A stretch of 36,179 nt of DNA, taken from positions 1 to 36,179 of the forward strand of contig JALEJP010000002.1 in NCBI GenBank assembly GCA_022769625.1, in the 5' to 3' direction. A program made the translations under genes and the position numbers. Below the pieces are notes generated by a model, which was not told where the DNA came from, made no database searches, and was given only the letters and a program-made list of their open reading frames with translations. This document shows, in pieces, positions 25,526 to 33,680 of the stretch (the first letter of the stretch is position 1; each line of letters opens with the position of its first letter). Source of the DNA: Lachnospiraceae bacterium. GTDB lineage: Bacteria > Bacillota > Clostridia > Lachnospirales > Lachnospiraceae.

Positions 25526-25876
25526 TTATTTCTTTTCTGTCACGTATCCGATGAAGTGATTTCGGTACAGAATCTGAAAATACTTTACCAGACGCTCCAC
25601 CACCGGCTCCGCTCTGTCACCAAAATGCTCCCGCACCATTTCACTGATTTCATAAATGGTGCGCTTTCCATCCATCTGCTTCCACACAAAGCTTCCAAAT
25701 TCATCCAGGTCAATATAGCTGAATCTGGGACGTTTGAATAACTTCTGCGCCAGCCAGTTGTAGAAACCCTTGTTTTCCATTTTGATTGTGACAATTCCTT
25801 TCTTTTCCTCCCAGGTAAAGCCGGGTGCACAGATTGGAATATAATCAAGATAATTCTTTTTTTCTTTTTTCTTCAT
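25526..25876 (-). CDS. PqqD-like (RRE-fold) protein paired with OPT transporter
   Basis: 116 residues. The core KGIVTIKMENKGFYNWLAQKLFKRPRFSYIDLDEFGSFVWKQMDGKRTIYEISEMVREHFGDRAEPVVERLVKYFQIL shows the PqqD pattern: strand-rich N-terminus, D-x-x-G-x-x-[L/V/I]-W-x-x-[L/M/I]-D-G-x-x-[T/S]-[I/V], then two helices. Proteins of this fold bind peptides in RiPP biosynthesis, but no radical SAM enzyme, precursor or protease lies near. The ATG abuts the OPT stop with no gap, so expression is tightly coupled. A peptide-sensing or peptide-handling partner of the transporter is inferred. An uncommonly basic start (MKKKEKKNY) precedes the fold. Confidence 0.8.
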   Translation of the reverse strand: MKKKEKKNYLDYIPICAPGFTWEEKKGIVTIKMENKGFYNWLAQKLFKRPRFSYIDLDEFGSFVWKQMDGKRTIYEISEMVREHFGDRAEPVVERLVKYFQILYRNHFIGYVTEKK

Positions 25877-27802
25877 TTATTTTTCTTTTCTCCACAAAGT
25901 AAATTTCAGCAGAGTCAGAATCAGAAGGATAAAGAAGATAATACCTCCCAGGTTGCAGTTAATCGGAGTACTGTTGATCAGACCGCCGAGAACATCTCCG
26001 AAGCTTCCGGAACCTGCCGGGATGATTGCAAATACAGCCAGAAGAATACCTACCAGACCTTCACCTGCAATCAGACCAGAACAATAAAGCACACCATTTT
26101 CAACCATGGATTTCTTTTTCTTTTCATCCATATTTTTCTTCTTTTCCAGGAACCAGCGAACCGCACCACCGATCATCATCGGAACACTCAGATGAATCGG
26201 GAGATACAGACCTACTGCAAACGGAAGAACCGGGATACCCAGAACTTCAACAACAATACCGATAAAGGCACCGGCAAATACCAGATTCCACGGAAGATTG
26301 CCGCCCATAACACCTTCAACGATCATTTTCATCAGAGTTGCCTGTGGTGCAGGAAGCTCAGCAGAACCATAGCCCCATGCAGAATCAAGCAGATACAGAA
26401 TCGCACCGATTGCAATGGAGGAAGCAACCACACCGATGATCTCGCCGATCTGCTGTTTGTATGGTGTTGCACCTACGATATAACCGGTCTTCAAATCCTG
26501 AGAAGTATCACCGGAAATAGCAGCGATGATACAGATAACAGAACCGATTGCAATGGCCGCTGTCATACCGGCCTGTCCGACCTGGCCGGTTGCTTTCAGT
26601 GCAAAGGAAGCCACCAGCAGGGTAGCGATTGCCATACCGGAAACCGGGTTGTTACTGGAGCCGATCAGACCTACCATTCTGGAAGATACCGTTGCAAAGA
26701 AGAAACCAAAAATAACAATCAAAATTGCGCTGAACAGATTTACCGGAACGATCGGAACCAGCCAGATGATTACTGCCAGTGCAAGAATTGCGATGATAAT
26801 TACGTTCATCGGAAGGTCTTTGTTTGTACGAGCTTCGTTTCCGCCGTCATTTCCCTTTCCATAGCCTTTCATCGCATCACGGAACGTACGGATAATCAGA
26901 GGAAGGGACTTGATCAGACTGATTACACCACCTGCCGCAACTGCTCCGGCACCAATATATTTAATATAATTGGACCAGATTGCAAAAGATCCGCCCTCCG
27001 CATACAGCTGTGCAACCGGTACCGAAGCCGGATACAGTGTAATATTGCTTCCGAACAGCACAATCAGAGGCATAAGTACAAACCAGCCTGTAATACCACC
27101 GGCAAACAAATAGGAGGAAATCTTAGGGCCGCAGATATAACCAACACCAAGAAGTGCCGGCAGAACATCCGCTCCAACACCAGATCCTGCATATGCCGGA
27201 ATCTCATAGTGTACCTCGCTTGGGAACAGCTTGAAGCCATCTGCAAACAGTTTGTAAACAGCTGCAATACCCAGGCCTGAGAATACGATATTGGCCTTTT
27301 CTCCGCCTTCCTCGCCTGCCAGAAGAACCTCTGCACATGCCTGTCCTTCCGGATACGGCAGTACACCATGCTCCTGTACGATCAGTGCTTTACGAAGAGG
27401 TACCATAAACAGTACACCAAGGCATCCGCCGATCGCTGCGATAATTGCAATTTCAACAAGTGACGGTTTTGCAGTTCCCCACTCAGAAGCCCACAAAAAT
27501 AATGCAGGCATCGTGAAGATTGCACCGGCTGCCACAGATTCACCTGCAGAGCCAATCGTCTGTACCATATTGTTTTCCAGTACAGAATCCTTTTTCAGGA
27601 TTTTGCGAATCACGCCCATGGAAATAACGGCTGCCGGAATCGATGCGGAAACAGTCATACCGACACGCAGTCCCAGATAAGCGTTTGCTCCACCAAACAG
27701 GACTGCAAGCAGAATACCCAGAATGATGGATGTTGCCGTAAACTCCGGAACTGTTTTTTCTGCCGGAATAAACGGTTTAAAGTTGTTGTCTTTGTTACTC
27801 AT
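25877..27802 (-). CDS. OPT-family oligopeptide transporter
   Basis: 641 residues, about 14-16 membrane helices. The N-terminal half begins FKPFIPAEKTVPEFTATSIILGILLAVLFGGANAYLGLRVGMTVSASIPAAVISMG, typical of the prokaryotic OPT branch (A-x-x-A-Y-x-x-L-[K/R]-[A/V]-G-x-T-[V/I]-x-[A/S]-S-I-P-A-[A/S]-[V/I]). Later segments include LVEIAIIAAIGGCLGVLFMVPLR, QEHGVLPYPEGQACAEVL and SGDTSQDLKTGYIVGATPYKQQ, all family-specific. Cytoplasmic membrane. Substrate (peptide or metal chelate) is unknown. ATTGAT-like promoter at 27835-27863 precedes it; PqqD-like gene follows immediately. Confidence 0.95.
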   Translation of the reverse strand: MSNKDNNFKPFIPAEKTVPEFTATSIILGILLAVLFGGANAYLGLRVGMTVSASIPAAVISMGVIRKILKKDSVLENNMVQTIGSAGESVAAGAIFTMPALFLWASEWGTAKPSLVEIAIIAAIGGCLGVLFMVPLRKALIVQEHGVLPYPEGQACAEVLLAGEEGGEKANIVFSGLGIAAVYKLFADGFKLFPSEVHYEIPAYAGSGVGADVLPALLGVGYICGPKISSYLFAGGITGWFVLMPLIVLFGSNITLYPASVPVAQLYAEGGSFAIWSNYIKYIGAGAVAAGGVISLIKSLPLIIRTFRDAMKGYGKGNDGGNEARTNKDLPMNVIIIAILALAVIIWLVPIVPVNLFSAILIVIFGFFFATVSSRMVGLIGSSNNPVSGMAIATLLVASFALKATGQVGQAGMTAAIAIGSVICIIAAISGDTSQDLKTGYIVGATPYKQQIGEIIGVVASSIAIGAILYLLDSAWGYGSAELPAPQATLMKMIVEGVMGGNLPWNLVFAGAFIGIVVEVLGIPVLPFAVGLYLPIHLSVPMMIGGAVRWFLEKKKNMDEKKKKSMVENGVLYCSGLIAGEGLVGILLAVFAIIPAGSGSFGDVLGGLINSTPINCNLGGIIFFILLILTLLKFTLWRKEK

Positions 27803-27834
27803 TTTTCAATCTCCTTATACATTTTTTCATACAC

Positions 27835-27863
27835 ACTATACCACTTTTTGTTCAAAATATCAA
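27835..27863 (-). promoter_or_regulatory. Promoter of the OPT/PqqD operon
   Basis: Minus strand: TTGATA (27858-27863), 17-nt spacer, TATAGT (27835-27840), 33 nt before the OPT start. Confidence 0.7.
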
Positions 27864-27915
27864 TAATTTTATATACTTCGTCATCCATTCCCAAAATTAA
27901 GCAAAAATAATCATA

Positions 27916-27936
27916 AATTTTCCAGTTGGAATTTTG
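27916..27936. promoter_or_regulatory. AT-rich palindrome upstream of the OPT promoter
   Basis: TTCCAGTTGGAA flanked by AAATT and TTT arms. Located about 55 bp upstream of the -35. CodY-like boxes have AT-rich arms of this sort, but the centre does not match the consensus well. Confidence 0.25.
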
Positions 27937-27987
27937 GCATATTTTATCTGTCATATGCAAATTCAAAAGAATGCGCACCCTCGAAAA

Positions 27988-28018
27988 AAAGGCTCCGTGC
28001 GAATCGCACGGAGCCTTT
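27988..28018 (-). terminator. Strong terminator of the sugar ABC/nucleotidyltransferase operon
   Basis: A perfect 14-15 bp stem, GGCTCCGTGCG with CGCACGGAGCC plus AAA/TTT, with a tiny loop. On the minus strand it is followed by TTTTTTT; 13 nt past the stop. Confidence 0.95.
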
Positions 28019-28030
28019 CTGGGACAATTC

Positions 28031-28954
28031 TTAATCTTCCCACAGCTTCTGCGGATACAATCCCTGATCTTTCAATGCCTGGATTGCAGCCACAACAACC
28101 GGTTTGTCCTCTTTATAAGTAACCCCATACCATTTGTCCATTGATTTCAGGACTTCAACGGTAGCCTTCTCCTCTGCCAGCAGCTCTCCAACTACTGACG
28201 GCAGAAAATATTCACACTTCAAAGGATTCTTTTCCAGATTTTCCCCCAAAAATACTGAAAAACGTTCCTGAAGCTCTTTTAAAATACTTGCGGAAAAGCC
28301 CCACATATTCATGGACACGATAGAACCTGCCGGAATTGTCGTCCATGTTTTTCCATCGTCCTCTGTGTATGCGGCTCCGCCATCTCGCTTCTCAATGTGC
28401 GTACGCTCATTAATACCGATAAGGTAATTGTTCTCATCTGTCACACAAACACCGCGCGCCACGTGTCCGTTGTCTGTAAGGGTATTCTCCAGCTTATAGC
28501 CAACCATGGTGTAGCGATACTTGTCATCATCCTGATGGGTGGACAGATAACTATAAATCTCCTGGAAAGCATGTGCACCGTAGTAATCGTCTGCATTGAT
28601 CACCGCAAACGGTCCGTCCACTGCGTCTGCACAGCTCATGATCGCATGTCCTGTTCCAAATGGCTTTACTCTTCCTTCCGGAACGGTATAGCCATCCGGC
28701 AGATTGTCAAGTTCCTGATACACATAGGAAACATCCATAATTTTACTCATGCGGTTTCCAATGCATTCCTTAAAATCTGCCTCGTTTGCCTTTTTGATAA
28801 TGAATACAACTTTCTCAAAACCTGCTCTCTTGGCATCAAAGATGGAAAAATCCATAATAATGTGCCCCTGGTCGTCTACCGGGTCGATCTGTTTCAGACC
28901 GCCATAACGGCTTCCCATACCTGCTGCCATAATCACCAAAACCGGTTTTTTCAT
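28031..28954 (-). CDS. Sugar-phosphate nucleotidyltransferase
   Basis: 307 residues. The signature MAAGMGSRYGGLKQIDPVD at residues 9-27 is the nucleotide-binding L/M-A-A-G-x-G-x-R-x-x-x-x-K motif; a metal-binding region INADDYYG follows near residue 120. It would join an NTP to a sugar-1-phosphate (UTP with glucose-1-P or GlcNAc-1-P are the common cases). Last gene of the sugar ABC operon, 20 nt after the second permease gene, with AGGAGGG before its ATG. That link suggests that imported sugar is fed into nucleotide-sugar synthesis. The exact sugar is not predictable. Confidence 0.85.
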   Translation of the reverse strand: MKKPVLVIMAAGMGSRYGGLKQIDPVDDQGHIIMDFSIFDAKRAGFEKVVFIIKKANEADFKECIGNRMSKIMDVSYVYQELDNLPDGYTVPEGRVKPFGTGHAIMSCADAVDGPFAVINADDYYGAHAFQEIYSYLSTHQDDDKYRYTMVGYKLENTLTDNGHVARGVCVTDENNYLIGINERTHIEKRDGGAAYTEDDGKTWTTIPAGSIVSMNMWGFSASILKELQERFSVFLGENLEKNPLKCEYFLPSVVGELLAEEKATVEVLKSMDKWYGVTYKEDKPVVVAAIQALKDQGLYPQKLWED

Positions 28955-28974
28955 GATTCATCCCTCCTGAATAA

Positions 28975-29862
28975 TTAGCCTTTTACACCGCCGCCGGTAA
29001 CACCTGCGATAATCTTCTCTGACAGGAAAATGTACAGCAGGAAGGTTGGCAGGAATACGATAACAACGGCTGCAAACAATGCACCATAATCACCATTCTG
29101 TTTCATGGCTGCGATGATCGTAAACAATCCCACACCAACGGAACGCTTGGAATCGGTACTTGCAAATACAAGTGACATGAAATACTCATTCCAGACAGCC
29201 AGGAAGTTAAAGATCGTAACCGTTACGATACCTGGCTGTGCCAGCGGGAACATAATCTTCCAGAACGTTTTAATCGGTGAACAGCCATCAATCGCCGCCG
29301 CCTCTTCATAAGAACGCGAAAGCGTGCTGAAGAAATTGATCAGGAATGTTGTGGTATACGGAATATTAATCGCAATATACAGGAAAATCAGAAGAAATCT
29401 CGTTCCCGTAAGATGAAGCGATGTGGTTATATTCAAAAGTGGAAGAATGATCATAATCTGAGGAATACTCATAGCCATGACAAATCCACTCTTGATCGGC
29501 TTGTTTCCAAGGAATGTAAACCTGCCCAGTACATACGCTGCCGGCGCACAGATGAAGATCAGAAATACACAGGAAACGGTAGCATACAGCAGAGAGTTCA
29601 GGAAGTATGTGGATACATTCTGTAAGGTCCATGCTGTAATATAGTTTTCCCAGTGGAAGCCGGATGCAAACTTGAGAACCTCACCCTTGAAGATCTCTTT
29701 GGAGGTTGACAGACTGGCTGCAAAGATCCAGCCGATAAGCACAAAAGTAAAAATCAGCCACAAAACCAGAACCAGATATCCCGGCAAAAGCTTTGCTTCT
29801 TTTTTCAGATTAAAAGGCTCTCTTACTTTCTTTTCTTTTTCTTTTTTTCTACCAAATGCCAT
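28975..29862 (-). CDS. Carbohydrate ABC transporter permease (MalG type)
   Basis: 295 residues. Six membrane helices after a basic N-terminus (MAFGRKKEKEKKVREPF), with the EAA loop EEAAAIDGCSPIKTFWKIMFPLAQPGIVTV near residue 200 that contacts the ATPase. Pairs with the MalF-type permease encoded 15 nt upstream. No ATPase gene lies in this operon, so a shared MsmX/MsiK-type ATPase elsewhere is expected. Confidence 0.94.
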   Translation of the reverse strand: MAFGRKKEKEKKVREPFNLKKEAKLLPGYLVLVLWLIFTFVLIGWIFAASLSTSKEIFKGEVLKFASGFHWENYITAWTLQNVSTYFLNSLLYATVSCVFLIFICAPAAYVLGRFTFLGNKPIKSGFVMAMSIPQIMIILPLLNITTSLHLTGTRFLLIFLYIAINIPYTTTFLINFFSTLSRSYEEAAAIDGCSPIKTFWKIMFPLAQPGIVTVTIFNFLAVWNEYFMSLVFASTDSKRSVGVGLFTIIAAMKQNGDYGALFAAVVIVFLPTFLLYIFLSEKIIAGVTGGGVKG

Positions 29863-29877
29863 CTCTCTTCCCCCTTT

Positions 29878-30780
29878 CTAATATTCCAGATCATCGTCTT
29901 TGACCAGACGATTCATGATAAAGAATACAATCATGACAACCAGTGCCAGCACACAGCCGACCGCTGCTCCGGCTCCGGCATCTGTCACACGAACACTCTT
30001 GCTTCCGAATACGATATCGTACATATAAGTCATCGGCACGACCGTACTGCTCTCCGTGGTAACCGGAGAGAACATCTTCGTCCATACAAAGAACGCAACA
30101 GAGTTAATGCTCCAGAAAGTCAGATTCATTTTAAACGTTCCCTTTAAAAGAGGAAGTGTAATGTGGGTAAACTGACGGAATTTGTTTGCGCCGTCAATCG
30201 TTGCCGCTTCAAACAGATCCTGTGGGATTTTCTCAATACCACTGATCCAGATCAGCATATAATAACCAACTGCCGCAAAACAGAAGGCAATCAGCATTGC
30301 CCAGAATTTCATGTCACCGCCAAGCCATTTAATTCTTGCCAGGCCATCCAGTCCAAGCGCTTTAAAAAAGTTATGGAACAGACCAAATCTCTGATCAAAT
30401 GCATAGTAAATCCACATTGCTGCAAGGGCTACCGCACTGATTACGTTCGGCATATAGATCATAGCACGGAAAAAGCTCTTAAACCTCACACCGCTTGTCA
30501 GAATAACCGCCATAAGAAGTGATAATGCCATAACAGCAATGCCGCCGATAAACCAGATGCGGAAAATATTCATCATAGCATTCTGAAACAGATTCGCTGA
30601 AAAAATCTTCTGGTAGTTTGCCAGGCCGTTGAAACTCCATGTTGACATTGCCGCACTCGGTCTTTCAACTGAGAAAAAGCTCATCAGAATGGTACGGATA
30701 ACCGGATAAACATACACAATAGCAAACATAATCAGGGCCGGTGCCAGAAACACCACCATCATTTTTTTATTTTTTTTCAT
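29878..30780 (-). CDS. Carbohydrate ABC transporter permease (MalF/UgpA type)
   Basis: 300 residues. Helices including the first (MVVFLAPALIMFAIVYVYPVIRTIL), and the EAA loop FEAATIDGANKFRQFTHITLPLLKGTF near residue 190. Partner of the MalG-type protein. An intercistronic hairpin at 30852-30878 lies between it and the binding-protein gene. Confidence 0.94.
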   Translation of the reverse strand: MKKNKKMMVVFLAPALIMFAIVYVYPVIRTILMSFFSVERPSAAMSTWSFNGLANYQKIFSANLFQNAMMNIFRIWFIGGIAVMALSLLMAVILTSGVRFKSFFRAMIYMPNVISAVALAAMWIYYAFDQRFGLFHNFFKALGLDGLARIKWLGGDMKFWAMLIAFCFAAVGYYMLIWISGIEKIPQDLFEAATIDGANKFRQFTHITLPLLKGTFKMNLTFWSINSVAFFVWTKMFSPVTTESSTVVPMTYMYDIVFGSKSVRVTDAGAGAAVGCVLALVVMIVFFIMNRLVKDDDLEY

Positions 30781-30851
30781 GGTCCCCCTCCTTTTCCTTC
30801 TCGATATCGGGAGCCTCGTGTAAATCCCACATAATTTACACCTGTATGCGA

Positions 30852-30878
30852 AAGGCGGCAGAACCCTACTGCCGCCTT
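30852..30878 (-). terminator. Intercistronic hairpin downstream of the binding-protein gene
   Basis: AAGGCGGCAG (30852-30861) pairs with CTGCCGCCTT (30869-30878), perfect 10 bp, 7-nt loop. On the minus strand a short T-run follows. Such hairpins protect the binding-protein mRNA and reduce permease expression. Confidence 0.65.
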
Positions 30879-30900
30879 ATAGCTGCCCGCCTAAAAATAA

Positions 30901-32259
30901 TTATTTGCCTGCTGCTTCCAGTCCGTCAACAAAGCCCTGTGCGTCAACTTCGCCTGTGAACAGTTTTGTACCCCACTCAGTAATAACTGTTGTCATATCC
31001 TGATTGTCATCCAGACCACAATCCCACTCGTAGCTCTTTGTAGCTGCGTCAAATGCAGGTTTGCAGTTTTTGATCATTTCCGGCCATTCGGAGTTGTTCG
31101 GGTCAGCCGGAATAGCATCGGATGCCAGAGAAAGTGCAGCATCGCCTTCTCCTGTAACGATTTCCATAGCCAGCTCGAAAGCTGCCTGTGCGTTTGCGGA
31201 ATCTTTGTTTACAGAGATACCCTGTGCGCCAACCATCATAGCTTCTGTGCCGTCAACGCCGCCTTCAACTGCCGGATAAGAGAACATGCCCCACTCAAAT
31301 TCGCAGTCTGTATTGCCTTTGATCTCAGCCGGTACCCATGTAGCGTTTACAACCATAGCGGTTTCTTCGTAACCAACTTCATTTTCACCTGACGGATAAG
31401 CAGCCGGTGCATACTCGGACAGATAACCATTATCTACCAGTGTCTGCATATCCTGAGCCATCTTCAGAACAGCCTCGTTCTCTGCGAAATCACCGTTATT
31501 AACGATTTCTTTTACGCCATCCTGTCCAACGTATCTTGCCAGATGATAACCAAGGTTCAGATTGATGTAAGCATCATCCAGTGTCAGCGGTGTATAGCCT
31601 GCATCTTTAATCTTCTGGCATACATCCAGGAACTCATCCCATGTAGTCGGCTCTTCTACTTGAACCTCTTCAAAGATTGCTTTGTTGTAGAAGATACCGG
31701 AACCGTACGGCTGATATGGCAGACAAGCCAGTTTTCCAGCCCATCCGGTAACTGCAGATGTCAGAGCTTTATTTGACTTGGAATCATAGCCTGCTGCTGC
31801 AGCCATATCGGAAAGATCCAGTGCGTAATCACCAAACTGCTGTGACAGTCTCTGGAAATCATCCTCATACAGGTCGATCTTCTCACCCGCATCCAGAGAA
31901 GCAGCGATCATGGTATTGATATCACGGCCTTTGTACTCAACAGTTACTGTGTTGCCGGATTTTTCTTCGTACTCAGCAATAATCTCGTCAATAGCATTTG
32001 CCTGATTGGAACCTGCATCCCACATGGACCAGTAAACGATTTCGCCGTCAGCCTTTGTGTACTCACCAGCTGCTGTATCTTCTGCAGCATCCTCTGCCGG
32101 AGCCTCTGTCTCAGCATCCTCTGCAGCTGCTTCTGTTGCAGCCTCTGTTGCAGCCTCTGTAGCAGGTGCCTCTGTCTCTTTTGTCTTGCTGCCGCATCCT
32201 GCCAGCATGGTAGCTACCATTGCGGTACCCAGTAAGATACTAACTAATTTCTTGTTCAT
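30901..32259 (-). CDS. Sugar-binding lipoprotein of ABC transporter
   Basis: 452 residues from the ATG at 32259 (AAGGAGG upstream). Signal peptide MNKKLVSILLGTAMVATMLAGC with lipobox LAGC, then a low-complexity linker rich in TEA repeats and E/D/A, then the type-1 extracellular solute-binding fold: GEIVYWSMWDAGSNQ, EYKGRDINTMIAASLDAGEKIDLYEDDFQRL, PYQPYGSGIFYNKAIFEEV and EEPTTWDEFLDVCQKIKDAGYTPL. First gene of the operon, divergent from the AraC gene. Its ligand is unknown; the sequence class fits oligosaccharides or sugars. Confidence 0.94.
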   Translation of the reverse strand: MNKKLVSILLGTAMVATMLAGCGSKTKETEAPATEAATEAATEAAAEDAETEAPAEDAAEDTAAGEYTKADGEIVYWSMWDAGSNQANAIDEIIAEYEEKSGNTVTVEYKGRDINTMIAASLDAGEKIDLYEDDFQRLSQQFGDYALDLSDMAAAAGYDSKSNKALTSAVTGWAGKLACLPYQPYGSGIFYNKAIFEEVQVEEPTTWDEFLDVCQKIKDAGYTPLTLDDAYINLNLGYHLARYVGQDGVKEIVNNGDFAENEAVLKMAQDMQTLVDNGYLSEYAPAAYPSGENEVGYEETAMVVNATWVPAEIKGNTDCEFEWGMFSYPAVEGGVDGTEAMMVGAQGISVNKDSANAQAAFELAMEIVTGEGDAALSLASDAIPADPNNSEWPEMIKNCKPAFDAATKSYEWDCGLDDNQDMTTVITEWGTKLFTGEVDAQGFVDGLEAAGK

Positions 32260-32384
32260 AATTAACCTCCTTGAATAAAATAATTGCTCGTATCGCGATT
32301 TCGTCGTTTTTACCAACTCAACCACTTAAGATGATACAAGAATACCACACATTGCTGAACTTTTATTTGTCTAATCGTCTGTTT

Positions 32385-32396
32385 TTTGTGCACAAA
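32385..32396. promoter_or_regulatory. Operator candidate in the AraC/sugar operon control region
   Basis: A perfect 12-bp palindrome TTTGTGCACAAA, with a TGCAAAT sequence 10 bp further on, about 130 nt upstream of the binding-protein ATG. It could be an AraC or catabolite site; not proven. Confidence 0.4.
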
Positions 32397-32603
32397 TAGT
32401 GCAAATTTCTCTTTTTTCCATAATTATGCACGGTTAAAGGCAGGATATTCCACAACCTCAGTACAACCAGCACGAATTTTTACATTTTCTGCATGAGGGA
32501 AGCCAGAAAGCAGCGCATGGTTTTGTAGGATTTTATGTGATTTTGCATTGTTTCCACAGGAATTGTAATATAAGTTCACAATTTTACAAAAAAGAAAAAT
32601 TTT

Positions 32604-32631
32604 TTGTGTCATTTGGTTTTTTTTATATTAT
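32604..32631 (+). promoter_or_regulatory. Promoter of the AraC regulator gene
   Basis: TTGTGT (32604-32609), 16-nt spacer, TATTAT (32626-32631); overlapping TATACT at 32629-32634 is an alternative -10. Confidence 0.4.
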
Positions 32632-32680
32632 ACTATACTCAGTAGTTGCTTTGTACTATTTTTGTATTGGAGGAAACAAC

Positions 32681-33577
32681 ATGGCATTTGAAAGTCTAAA
32701 TCTCAACGTAGAGCTTGAAATTTCAAAAGTGGTAACCATCCATTATTTTGAATATACAAGTGATTATTGCTTTCCGGGTGAGTCCCATGATTTCTGGGAA
32801 TTTCTCTGTGTTGACAAGGGGGAAGTCAACGTACTGGCAGATGAAAGACCATACACGCTGAAAAAGGATCAGATTATTTTTCATAAGCCAAACGAATTTC
32901 ACAATGTAACAGCAAACGGCATCACAGCTCCAAATCTGGTTGTCATTTCTTTTGAGTGCAGCTCACCCTGCATGAAATATCTTGAGGAACTGGTAACTAC
33001 CATAGGTGACTATGAGCATACGCTTCTGGCAAATATTCTTTCCGAAGCAAAAAAATGTATCAAAACACCTCTGGGGGATCCAAGTACCACCAAAATGGAG
33101 CTGGTGGAGAATCCACCTTTCGCATCAGAGCAGATGATCCGGATCAATCTGGAGCTGCTTCTGCTGCATATGATTCGTCTGCGTCTTGACGGCGGACATT
33201 CCACACCCACTGTGAAATCCATCAAACAGAAAAATGACTCCCGAACTTATGAAAACATCGTCGCATACCTGGAAGAGCATATCTGCGAACGTTTAACCAT
33301 CGATGAAATCTGTAAAGATAATCTGATCGGACGCTTCCAGCTTCAGAAGCTTTTCCGCGAACAGAACCAGAGCGGTGTCATTGATTACTTTTCACACCTG
33401 AAAATCGAATTTGCCAAACAGCTCATCCGTGAAAATCACCACAATTTTACGCAGATTTCCGATTTTCTGGGATACACATCCGTACATTATTTTTCCAGAC
33501 AGTTTAAAAAACTTACCGGTATGACACCATCCGAATATTCTTCTTCCATAAAACTGAAAGCAGAGCGCAAGCACTGA
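32681..33577 (+). CDS. AraC-family transcriptional regulator
   Basis: 298 residues from the ATG at 32681 (GGAGG 7 bases upstream); an in-frame upstream extension is hydrophobic and has no ribosome site. An N-terminal cupin sensor domain (HDFWEFLCVDKGEVNVLADERPYTLKKDQIIFHKPNEFHNV) and a C-terminal double helix-turn-helix: LTIDEICKDNLIGRFQLQKLFREQ and QISDFLGYTSVHYFSRQFKKLTGMTPSEY. Divergent from the sugar ABC operon, so it is probably its activator, sensing the imported sugar. A hairpin overlaps its last codons and a strong terminator follows. Confidence 0.93.
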   Translation: MAFESLNLNVELEISKVVTIHYFEYTSDYCFPGESHDFWEFLCVDKGEVNVLADERPYTLKKDQIIFHKPNEFHNVTANGITAPNLVVISFECSSPCMKYLEELVTTIGDYEHTLLANILSEAKKCIKTPLGDPSTTKMELVENPPFASEQMIRINLELLLLHMIRLRLDGGHSTPTVKSIKQKNDSRTYENIVAYLEEHICERLTIDEICKDNLIGRFQLQKLFREQNQSGVIDYFSHLKIEFAKQLIRENHHNFTQISDFLGYTSVHYFSRQFKKLTGMTPSEYSSSIKLKAERKH

Positions 33578-33592
33578 TACGCTGCGCTCTGC
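33560..33592 (+). repeat. Hairpin across the AraC stop codon
   Basis: GCAGAGCGCA (33560-33569) pairs perfectly with TGCGCTCTGC (33583-33592); the stop codon is in the loop. No U-run follows, so it may be a stability or translation-coupled element ahead of the terminator. Confidence 0.5.
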
Positions 33593-33611
33593 CCGGTTTC
33601 CTGTCATGCTG

Positions 33612-33667
33612 CAGTCTGAAACGACCGAATCTGTCGTTGGTACATTACCGGACGTTTCAGGCTGTTT
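33612..33667 (+). terminator. Terminator after the AraC gene
   Basis: CTGAAACG (33616-33623) pairs with CGTTTCAG (33653-33660), extended by CAG/CTG with a G-U pair and an inner CCG/CGG; followed by GTTTTTT. Confidence 0.8.
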
Positions 33668-33680
33668 TTTGCATACGCTT

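Larger units (their letters stand above)
32260..32680. other. Divergent control region between the sugar operon and the AraC gene
   Basis: 421 bp without a gene. It contains the TTTGTGCACAAA palindrome (32385-32396) with a second TGCAAAT half at 32400-32406, an ATCGCGAT palindrome at 32294-32301 in the predicted sugar-operon leader, and AT-rich promoter sequences for the AraC gene. Confidence 0.6.

Noticed and set aside
26192-27280. A 362-codon open frame on the plus strand opposite the OPT gene
   Set aside because: It is exactly antisense to a clear transporter gene, has no ribosome site and its composition (Asn/Thr/Cys-rich) reflects the opposite strand.
27916-27936. CodY box upstream of the OPT operon
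   Set aside because: The arms are AT-rich and palindromic but the centre CCAGTTGG does not match AATTTTCWGAAAATT closely enough; kept only as a weak palindrome.
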